41,030 nt of DNA from assembly GCA_016290325.1 (NCBI GenBank), contig JAEETL010000024.1:1-41030 (forward strand), in the 5' to 3' direction. Of this stretch, positions 31,192 through 38,650 are shown piece after piece; the stretch's first letter is position 1; every line of letters begins with the position of its first letter. The position numbers and the translations under genes were made by a program. The notes beneath the pieces are model-generated. The model was not told the DNA's origin. It searched no databases and saw nothing but the letters and a program-made list of their open reading frames with translations. Source of the stretch: Muribaculaceae bacterium (GTDB lineage: Bacteria; Bacteroidota; Bacteroidia; Bacteroidales; Muribaculaceae).

Positions 31192-32511
31192 TTAACGACC
31201 GATACAATGGTACTCAAATCCTGCTTGATGGAGTTCATCACTATCCAGGATATTCCTGCCATCTAAGATTAATCGACCATTCATCTTCTGTAATAACGTT
31301 TTTATGTTAGGCAAACGGAACTCTTTCCACTCGGTAACAAGCATGAGGACATCGGCACCATCGGCAGCGTCATACATATCCTTTGCATAAGACACAATGT
31401 CACCGACCCTGCGACGGCATTCATCCATCGCAACCGGATCATAGACCTTGACAGTTGCACCAGCTTTAGTCAGCAAGTCGATCAGCACCAATGATGGGGC
31501 TTCACGCATATCATCGGTCTCGGGCTTAAATGCCAATCCCCACATAGCCACTTTCTTGCCCTTTATCGCTTCCTCATCACCATAATATGCCACTAATTTA
31601 CGGTACAAGACCAGTTTTTGGTCAGCATTGACATCTTCAACCGCTTGAAGCACACGCATCTGATATCCGCTATCGGCAGCTGTTTTGATGAGTGCTTTTA
31701 CGTCCTTAGGGAAGCACGAACCGCCATAACCGCAACCTGCATAAAGAAACTTTTTGCCAATGCGAGTATCGCTACCAATACCCTTTCGCACCATGTTCAC
31801 ATCAGCTCCAACCAATTCACATAGATTGGCGATGTCGTTCATAAAGCTAATGCGAGTTGCCAGCATTGAATTAGCGGCATACTTAATCATTTCAGCCGAC
31901 GGGATATCAGTAAAAATGAGACGGTCGCTCACAATCATAAATGGCTTGTAAAGCCTAGCCATCAATTTGCGTGCCCGCTCACTTTCAACACCGACGACCA
32001 CACGATCAGGACTCATGAAGTCTTTAACCGCATTGCCTTCTTTCAGGAACTCAGGGTTGCTGACCACATCAAACTCGATATGAGCACCTCGACGGGTCAA
32101 CTCCTCTTCAATCACGGCCTTGACTTTCTTAGCTGTACCCACTGGAACCGTACTCTTGGTAACAACCACTATGTAGTGGTTAATGAATTTGCCTATTGTG
32201 CGTGCTACCTCGAGCACATATTTCAAATCGGCACTTCCATCCTCGTCAGGAGGCGTTCCCACAGCACTGAACACAATGTCCACATCATTCAAGACATCTT
32301 CTAGACGGGTTGTGAAATTGAGCCTTCCTGACCGCACGTTTCTATGGACCAAGGTTTCAAGCCCAGGCTCATAAATGGGAACCTCACCTCGCCTAAGTGA
32401 GCTTATCTTGTTCTCGTCAACGTCAACACAAGCCACATGGACACCCATTTCACTGAAACAGGTGCCCGTAACCAATCCGACATATCCGGTTCCTACAACC
32501 GCTATTCTCAT
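31192..32511 (-). CDS. ugd: UDP-glucose 6-dehydrogenase
   Basis: The 439-residue enzyme oxidises UDP-glucose to UDP-glucuronate with two NAD+. It has GTGYVGLVTGTCFSEMG at 7-23 and the catalytic C266 in GYGGSCFPKD. SNPEFLKEGNAV and WGLAFKPETDDMREAPS are family motifs. It lies 36 bases after the wzc-like gene on the same strand. Tyrosine kinases of the Wzc/PtkA type are known to phosphorylate Ugd in other bacteria, which fits this pairing. The product feeds capsule or exopolysaccharide. Confidence 0.95.
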   Translation of the reverse strand: MRIAVVGTGYVGLVTGTCFSEMGVHVACVDVDENKISSLRRGEVPIYEPGLETLVHRNVRSGRLNFTTRLEDVLNDVDIVFSAVGTPPDEDGSADLKYVLEVARTIGKFINHYIVVVTKSTVPVGTAKKVKAVIEEELTRRGAHIEFDVVSNPEFLKEGNAVKDFMSPDRVVVGVESERARKLMARLYKPFMIVSDRLIFTDIPSAEMIKYAANSMLATRISFMNDIANLCELVGADVNMVRKGIGSDTRIGKKFLYAGCGYGGSCFPKDVKALIKTAADSGYQMRVLQAVEDVNADQKLVLYRKLVAYYGDEEAIKGKKVAMWGLAFKPETDDMREAPSLVLIDLLTKAGATVKVYDPVAMDECRRRVGDIVSYAKDMYDAADGADVLMLVTEWKEFRLPNIKTLLQKMNGRLILDGRNILDSDELHQAGFEYHCIGR

Positions 32512-32547
32512 TGATTTATGACGATACTCATCCTTACAATGGATGGA

Positions 32548-35019
32548 TTATTGCTGGTTTCCAGTGACACCAAATTCATTAGAAACGGCAGCATCCTTAG
32601 GTGTATCATCGACGTAGTAACCACCACTGTCACCACCATAGCCATAGCCATAACCGTAGCCATAACCGTAGCCGTAGCCCTTGCCATAGCCATAAGCATA
32701 GGAGTAGTTATAGCGGGTCTTACTCATCTTAATATCATTGATGAGAATCGTCAAGTTCTTAATCTTGTGCTCATCATAGAGGCGCTCTAGCTCATACATA
32801 TACTGTTGCTCTACCCTACCGTCACGAACAACATAGATTGTCAAATCAGCATAACGGTTAACCACAGCAGCATCAGCAATCAGATTGTAAGGCACAGTAT
32901 CCAGAATAATGAAATCATATTCCTTTTTAAGCTGTTCAATCATCTCACTCATCTTGTCAGTCAACAACAGAGCGGTAGGATTGGGAGGGATTGCGCCCAC
33001 ACTAATAATGTCAAATCCCTCATGCAATGCACCGCGGTGAATGACCTTATTCAAATCAGGTTCCTTGCCAGACAAGTATGCCGTGACACCTTTACCATCC
33101 TGGACACCCACATATTCAGAGAATTTACCTTTACGCAAGTCAAGGTCAATAACAATGACCTTCTTGTTAACGTAAGTGTAAGAAAGAGCCAAGTTAACAG
33201 CAACGAAGCTCTTACCCTCACCAGACATCGTAGAAGTGAACTGGATGACCGTTGCATCTCCGTCAGGATTATTCTGGCTGGTGACAAAGTCTAGGTTATT
33301 TCGGACTATACGGAAAGCCTCGTTCATGCGGTCATTAGATGTCTCGTTAACGACAATCTCGCCCGTAACGTGTTCTTTTTTAGCCGGCAATTCGCCCAAA
33401 ATAGGTATATCGCAAGCTTCCTCAATCTCTCGGCGAGTATGAATTGTCTTATCAAGAGAGAAGTACCAGAACACACCATAAAGTACGAATGCAGGAATTA
33501 AAAGACCAATTACCATACCAGTCAAAACAATACGTGACAAGGGCGCTGTAATGGGCACAGGATTAGGAATAGCAGGTTCCATCACCTTAGCATTAGGCTC
33601 GGTAATAGCCATCTGCAGCATATTTTCCTCACGTTTGTTGAGTAGATAAAGATAAAGCTCCTCTTTAATTTTCTGCTGACGAGTTACCTCAGTAATCGCT
33701 TTTTCATGAGAGGGATTGGCCGTCATGCTGCTCTTTGCCATATTTTGCATTCGCTGAGCCTGGCTCTGCCTTGTTCTCAAGGAACCTATGTAATTATCCA
33801 AACTGGCAAGAATTGTTTTCTTTTGTGTAGCAAGTGATGCACTGAGTTCCTTCATAACCGGATTCTCAGCACTAGAAGTAGCAGCAATCTTCTGATACTC
33901 CTGCATTGCGGTATTATATTCAGTAATCTGATTGGTTATACCCGAATTACTCATACCGGTATTAACAGGAATCAGATCGCTTGGTCCCATACCAGCAATA
34001 AAATGACGAATTTGGGAAGCAATGTTGATCTCAAGGCTAACATCCTCGGTGTTACTAATTTGCTGCATCGTATTAGAGGGAGTACCCAGCATGACCGAAT
34101 TAGCCGAATTAGCCGTTAGGATGGCCACTTCATTATCCACGTCACCCAAGTCCTTTGACAGATCTGCCACACGCTCTTCTATAAAGGCCTCAGTACTGCG
34201 AGCAACCTGATTCATGTCGTTGATGCCCTCTTGGTTATAGGCTACAACCAATGCATTCAACATATCTGCACACATCACAGGATTCTCGCCCCTTATTGCA
34301 AGATTCAATACGTCACTATGCTCGTCAGCCTGCTCAACTACCACCGACTTAGAAAATCCTCTTGCCAAGTCAATTGGATTGCTTATCCTAACTATAATGG
34401 TAAAATCAATATGGGTTGATGGATTAAACAAATTCGACTTCGCAATCGCTACAGGACCATACTCGGTATTAACCTTACTACCAAAGTGAGCTTTCTTCCA
34501 TTGACCGTCATTTACCTTGAATTCAAAATCATTTTCACTTTTCGGCACGATTGTTATGGAAAACCTCTTGGTCACTTCCTTTAATGGTGTGACTTGCACG
34601 GGAGTGTCTTTATAGATATTCACATCGCGCAAGAACTTATGGCCATAGTACTGGACATTCAATCCCAAAGAATTGACCACAATCTCCATGACACGTGAAG
34701 ACCTCAACTTGTGAGGCTCATTGGGGATATAGTTAACCGTGTTAAGGCCTAAATCACTGAACGTCATCGAAGGGGTACCCTGGGCACTGTCCTTTGAGCG
34801 GATAAGGATAGATGATTTTGCCACATAAAACTGTGACTGACTCTTTCCATACAAGTAAGCAAGACAGGAACAAACGATCATGGACAGGATGAACCAATAC
34901 CAGTTGTAGGCACATGCCACGAACAAGCGATCCCACTTGATACCATTACGCAAACGTCTTTTCTTTTTCTTCTCAGCCGCCGCTTTCGCAGCAAAATCTT
35001 CTTGAATTATTTCTTGCAT
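32548..35019 (-). CDS. Wzc-type polysaccharide co-polymerase and tyrosine autokinase
   Basis: The 823-residue protein has two membrane segments (about 41-57 and 496-518) flanking a long periplasmic Wzz-like part with coiled-coil. A cytoplasmic BY-kinase domain follows: Walker A SGEGKS at 599-604, Walker A' VIVIDLDLRKGK at 621-632 and Walker B FIILDT at 703-708. The C-terminal tail holds an unusual run of YG dipeptides (about 775-795) and other tyrosines, the autophosphorylation cluster. Such proteins control chain length and export of capsule or exopolysaccharide. No wza-like export gene is next to it. It has its own promoter (35100-35131) and is followed by ugd. Confidence 0.9.
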   Translation of the reverse strand: MQEIIQEDFAAKAAAEKKKKRRLRNGIKWDRLFVACAYNWYWFILSMIVCSCLAYLYGKSQSQFYVAKSSILIRSKDSAQGTPSMTFSDLGLNTVNYIPNEPHKLRSSRVMEIVVNSLGLNVQYYGHKFLRDVNIYKDTPVQVTPLKEVTKRFSITIVPKSENDFEFKVNDGQWKKAHFGSKVNTEYGPVAIAKSNLFNPSTHIDFTIIVRISNPIDLARGFSKSVVVEQADEHSDVLNLAIRGENPVMCADMLNALVVAYNQEGINDMNQVARSTEAFIEERVADLSKDLGDVDNEVAILTANSANSVMLGTPSNTMQQISNTEDVSLEINIASQIRHFIAGMGPSDLIPVNTGMSNSGITNQITEYNTAMQEYQKIAATSSAENPVMKELSASLATQKKTILASLDNYIGSLRTRQSQAQRMQNMAKSSMTANPSHEKAITEVTRQQKIKEELYLYLLNKREENMLQMAITEPNAKVMEPAIPNPVPITAPLSRIVLTGMVIGLLIPAFVLYGVFWYFSLDKTIHTRREIEEACDIPILGELPAKKEHVTGEIVVNETSNDRMNEAFRIVRNNLDFVTSQNNPDGDATVIQFTSTMSGEGKSFVAVNLALSYTYVNKKVIVIDLDLRKGKFSEYVGVQDGKGVTAYLSGKEPDLNKVIHRGALHEGFDIISVGAIPPNPTALLLTDKMSEMIEQLKKEYDFIILDTVPYNLIADAAVVNRYADLTIYVVRDGRVEQQYMYELERLYDEHKIKNLTILINDIKMSKTRYNYSYAYGYGKGYGYGYGYGYGYGYGGDSGGYYVDDTPKDAAVSNEFGVTGNQQ
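32635..32700. repeat. Hexanucleotide repeat encoding the YG-rich kinase tail
   Basis: Units related to TAGCCA and TAACCG repeat about eleven times with small changes and one interruption (CTTGCC). Each 6-base unit encodes one Tyr-Gly pair on the minus strand, so slippage would change the tyrosine count without a frameshift. Confidence 0.8.
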
Positions 35020-35099
35020 GATAAGCTAATTTTATTCTAATAATTCTAATTTTTTCATATTATCAGGTTAAGGATTTCCCTCCACCGCATAATACGGTG

Positions 35100-35131
35100 C
35101 AAATTTAGTGCAAATCAATTAATGTGACAAA
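35100..35131 (-). promoter_or_regulatory. Promoter of the wzc-like gene and ugd
   Basis: On the minus strand TTTG (35131-35128), a 20-base spacer and TAAATTTG (35107-35100) match the consensus. The leader before the ATG at 35019 is about 75 bases. Confidence 0.8.
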
Positions 35132-35197
35132 AGAAACTATCATAAAATTTATGAATTTTGAACAATCAAACCTATCGGAAACAAACGGCATAAAAAT

Positions 35198-35228
35198 AAG
35201 ACGGCAACCAAATCATGGCTACCGTCTT
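35198..35228 (-). terminator. Terminator after the inositol-phosphate synthase gene
   Basis: AAGACGG/CCGTCTT flank a partly paired interior, followed on the minus strand by ATTTTTATG. It lies 23 bases past the stop. Confidence 0.65.
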
Positions 35229-35250
35229 CTATCATGAAAAAATATAATGC

Positions 35251-36558
35251 TTAATCGATTTCTTCGTCAGCCTCATAGCCGCCCATCTCACGGATGGCGT
35301 TCTTGAGCATTACATACTGCTGGAACAGATGATTAACGGGAATCTCGTCCTGAGTATAGTCATGCATCGGGCTCTTGAGGAAGAAGCTCAGGAATCGCTG
35401 GGTACCGTAACGGCCTGCGCGGTGAGCGAGATCCATAAGCAGACACAAGTCGAGGCACAACGGTGCAGCAAGGATTGAGTCACGGCAAAGGAAATTAATC
35501 TTGATCTGCATAGGATATCCCATCCAGCCAAAGATGTCGATGTTATCCCAACCCTCCTTATTATCGTTGCGAGGAGGATAATAGTTGATACGTACCTTGT
35601 GGTAGTAGTCACTATACAAATCGGGCTGCTGGTCAGCAACAAGGATAGACTCTAGAGTCGACAGCTTGCTCACCTCTTTAGTGCGGAAGTTTGCGGGCTC
35701 ATCAAGTACGAGGCCATCACGGTTGCCAAGGATGTTGGTTGAGAACCAACCATTCAGACCCAACATACGGGTACCAATAATGGGAGCGAAACCGCTCTTC
35801 ACCAGAGTCTGGCCAGTCTTGAAGTCCTTGCCGGCAATGGGGACTTGAGTCTTCTCGGACATTTCCCACATAGCGGGGATGTCAACGGTGGTGTTAGGAG
35901 CGCCCATGATGAAGGGGCAATCCTCTGCCAGTGCAGCGTAAGCGTAGCACATTGAGGGAGCAACCTTGTCAACAACGTTGTCCTTCATAGCCTGCTCAAG
36001 GGCTGCCATGGTGCCATGATACTTCATATCAGGCTCAACATAGATCTCGGTTGATGCTGCCCACAGCACAACGACACGATCCACGCCAGTCTCTTTCTTG
36101 AAAATGCGGATATCTTCGCGAACCTGCTCGGTCATGTCCCAACGGTCCTTGCACTGCTTCACGTTGTCACCGTCCAGACGCTTAGCGTAGTTCTTATCGA
36201 AAGCGGCCTTCAGGGGCTTGATCTTCAGCAACTCGTCCTTAACGGGCTCAATGTCCTTCTCCTTGAGCACCTCAGCGTTGATAGCGCTCTCATAAGCATT
36301 TGCGGGATAGACATCCCATGCTGCAAACACGATGTCATCAAGAGTGGGCATTGAAACAATGTCCTTATAGTGTAAGTATTTCTTGTCCTCGCCTTTTCCT
36401 ACACGGATTTTGTCATACTGTGTCATGCTGCCAACGGGCTTTGCAAGACCCTTACGCGCCATCATCACACCAGTCATAAAAGTAGTGCTCACAGCACCTA
36501 ATCCTACTACCATAATACCCAATTTGCCGGTAGCGGGCTTAACATTTGCTTTTGCCAT
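35251..36558 (-). CDS. ino1: myo-Inositol-1-phosphate synthase
   Basis: The 435-residue enzyme converts glucose-6-phosphate to inositol-3-phosphate with NAD+. The NAD loop GLGAVSTT is at 19-26, and the family core motifs GKDFKTGQTLVKSG, NGWFSTNILGNRDG and the conserved DAPL-like DSILAAPLCLDL follow. In Bacteroidales it supplies inositol for phosphoinositol lipids, including inositol sphingolipids. It is a single-gene unit with a terminator, so it is not in the wzc operon. No other inositol-lipid gene is in the window. Confidence 0.93.
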   Translation of the reverse strand: MAKANVKPATGKLGIMVVGLGAVSTTFMTGVMMARKGLAKPVGSMTQYDKIRVGKGEDKKYLHYKDIVSMPTLDDIVFAAWDVYPANAYESAINAEVLKEKDIEPVKDELLKIKPLKAAFDKNYAKRLDGDNVKQCKDRWDMTEQVREDIRIFKKETGVDRVVVLWAASTEIYVEPDMKYHGTMAALEQAMKDNVVDKVAPSMCYAYAALAEDCPFIMGAPNTTVDIPAMWEMSEKTQVPIAGKDFKTGQTLVKSGFAPIIGTRMLGLNGWFSTNILGNRDGLVLDEPANFRTKEVSKLSTLESILVADQQPDLYSDYYHKVRINYYPPRNDNKEGWDNIDIFGWMGYPMQIKINFLCRDSILAAPLCLDLCLLMDLAHRAGRYGTQRFLSFFLKSPMHDYTQDEIPVNHLFQQYVMLKNAIREMGGYEADEEID

Positions 36559-36978
36559 AATCTTTTATTAGTTAATGTTATAAGTTGATATCAATGTTTT
36601 TTTACTCGACCCAAAACAGGGTTTTGTTCAATCAAGAGCGTTTTTCTCTCGACAAAAACGGCGCTAAATTACAGTCTTTTTTTGATATAGGGAACGAAAT
36701 GTCTTAAAAAAATGATAAAAATTTATTAAACAATCACTATCTTCTATAATTTTTGCAAAATTCAAACAAATTATAGACTTGATTGTTAAATAAGCTTAAC
36801 TGTACGTCTCATTTCAGAAGACGGTTTTTGGTAATTTTCAATATTTTTATTGGCCCAGTGAGCCTCGATAACATTTTTTTAGAATGCAGGCCTGGTATAT
36901 CCTGATCATCCTATAAACCAAAACTCATGACCGGTTAAAACCAGCCAATACCAGGATGACACTTCCAAGCCATCAACA
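36559..36978. other. Non-coding gap between the SUMF1-protein gene and ino1
   Basis: No credible gene is seen. On the minus strand a weak promoter-like TAATTTAG lies near 36665-36672 for ino1. CCTGGTAT/ATACCAGG (36891-36898 and 36948-36955) bracket an inner GGTTTTAACC hairpin, and this may end the transcript arriving from 38451. The centre is AT-rich and otherwise plain. Confidence 0.45.
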
Positions 36979-38451
36979 TCACAGAGCCAATCTTAAACCG
37001 ATTCTATCAGACTTGTATGAAACACTCTGTGGATAACGAAAAGTTATACGGCAATTAGCTGCTTTGTCATTCCAACTGCCACCACGAAAGACTTTATGAG
37101 AGCCATGAGTGGGGCCTATAGGATCTGTTTGAGGATCTGCTGTATAGGTTGAATACCAATCATAGCACCACTCGTTCACATTACCACTCATATCAAAAAG
37201 GTTCAACTCATTAGGGTTTTTAGTGGCCACATCATGTGTTCCATAATCGGGATGCCCCTCGCCCATATTCCCACTATTAGTAACGTACCACCCCACTGAC
37301 ATAAGCGCATCACTGCCAGCGAAAATATAATTTTCACTCCTGTTACCACCTCGCGCGGCATATTCCCATTGGGCCTCTGTCGGTAAATGGAAGACCAACC
37401 CGGTGCGTTCATTCAGAGAACGAATAAATACGTCACACTCACTCCATGAAACATTTTCCACAGGATGTTGTGGATGTCCCTTAAAACGCCCAGGTATATG
37501 GCCCATCACAGCACCCCATAGCTCCTGAGTCACCTCAGTCACTCCAATCATGTAATTAGATATCGTCACCTCATGTTGAGGTTTCTCATTAACATTAGAC
37601 CCCAGTTGGCCCAACTCTGCTCCCATCATAAAAACTCCACCCCTAACAGGAAGCATATAAAACGAAACCCCATTAACATCCACTTTCTTTAAAACGGCAA
37701 TTTGGCACGTCGCTTTTTTATCTTTATAACTAACAATAATATCACACACACCTGGGGCGATTGCTGTGACTAAGCCATTATTGACTGTAGCGACCGCATC
37801 ATCAGTTGAAGTCCATACAAGTGGAACTCCTCCGAGATATTCAGGCAACAATTCAACTTCAAGCGTAATCACTTCTTCCACATCCATTGTGAGATAATCA
37901 TCGCTAAGAACGATAGATTGTAGAGTATCATCAAGCACCACAACGTGGCATATTGCCGTCACTCCCCGACATTCAGCTACGATATCACACTTTCCCGGTG
38001 CTATAGCTGTGATTAAGCCCTCCTCAACAACAGCTATCGTTTCATCAGTAGAATACCATACGATCTCAGCAGATGCACTCTCGGGTTGAATAGTCACTAA
38101 GAGTTGTAAACTCTGATTTGCGATAACCACTACACTATCTTGACTCAAGCTAATCGATATAGAAATAGAATTACCTGTGAGCACCAAATCTATCAATTCT
38201 GATAAATCATCTATATTCACTTTGCCATCACCATCCACATCAGATCTCTTGTACATCAAGTCATCGACATTATTCCCCAACAGCACATCTATAATATCAG
38301 CCACGTCAGATATATTGACCTCCTGATCTCCATTGACGTCACCAGGAATAACCTTAACATTATCAGTAAAGGACGGTGATGATACAACTAAAAATATAGA
38401 AAGAAAGGATAGAATCGAAAAGAAAGTTCGTTTGAATCTATAATTCATCAT
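36979..38451 (-). CDS. Exported protein: dockerin-like, two Big_2 repeats, SUMF1/FGE-fold domain
   Basis: The 490-residue protein has a signal peptide (about 8-27), a dockerin-like calcium-binding pair (36-92, DVNGDQEVNISDVADIIDVLL and DVDGDGKVNIDDLSELIDLVL), two Ig-like Big_2 repeats (about 96-256), and a C-terminal SUMF1/FGE-sulfatase fold (258-490). Motifs of the fold include GGVFMMGAE, VTEVTQELW, RLPTEA-like HLPTEAQWEYAARGG, DMSGNVNEWCYDWY and FRGGSWNDKAANCR. Only one of the two FGE cysteines is there (C467; the first position is D462), so sulfatase-activating activity is unlikely. I chose the ATG pair at 38451/38448, downstream of a good promoter; a longer frame would start above it. It resembles the next gene to the right. 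Confidence 0.85.
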   Translation of the reverse strand: MMNYRFKRTFFSILSFLSIFLVVSSPSFTDNVKVIPGDVNGDQEVNISDVADIIDVLLGNNVDDLMYKRSDVDGDGKVNIDDLSELIDLVLTGNSISISISLSQDSVVVIANQSLQLLVTIQPESASAEIVWYSTDETIAVVEEGLITAIAPGKCDIVAECRGVTAICHVVVLDDTLQSIVLSDDYLTMDVEEVITLEVELLPEYLGGVPLVWTSTDDAVATVNNGLVTAIAPGVCDIIVSYKDKKATCQIAVLKKVDVNGVSFYMLPVRGGVFMMGAELGQLGSNVNEKPQHEVTISNYMIGVTEVTQELWGAVMGHIPGRFKGHPQHPVENVSWSECDVFIRSLNERTGLVFHLPTEAQWEYAARGGNRSENYIFAGSDALMSVGWYVTNSGNMGEGHPDYGTHDVATKNPNELNLFDMSGNVNEWCYDWYSTYTADPQTDPIGPTHGSHKVFRGGSWNDKAANCRITFRYPQSVSYKSDRIGLRLAL

Positions 38452-38499
38452 ACTCCATTCATAAATTAGGGAATTAGCTAGCCCCATGCAAAAAGCCTG

Positions 38500-38530
38500 C
38501 AAATTTACCACAATTATAGTACACACCAAA
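38500..38530 (-). promoter_or_regulatory. Promoter of the 490-residue SUMF1-domain protein
   Basis: On the minus strand TTTG (38530-38527), a 19-base spacer and TAAATTTG (38507-38500) match the consensus. The ATG follows about 49 bases later. Confidence 0.75.
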
Positions 38531-38593
38531 CATATTGTGGAATTTTAACACAACTAGTCGCTAAACGATTATATTTTCAAAGAAGACCAAACA

Positions 38594-38630
38594 AAAAGTT
38601 GCAAAATGCTTATCACATTTTGCAACTTTT
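38594..38630 (-). terminator. Terminator after the larger SUMF1-domain gene
   Basis: A perfect 15-bp stem AAAAGTTGCAAAATG/CATTTTGCAACTTTT with a 7-base loop lies 20 bases past the stop at 38651. T-runs are built into the stem. Confidence 0.85.
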
Positions 38631-38650
38631 ATAATTGTATTAAACTTAGT

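Noticed and set aside
32635..32700. Short repeats considered as CRISPR or iterons
   Set aside because: They are 6-base coding units giving Tyr-Gly pairs, without spacers.
36891..36955. Small RNA gene in the gap before ino1
   Set aside because: There is an inverted repeat but no convincing promoter, so I list it only as a possible terminator region.
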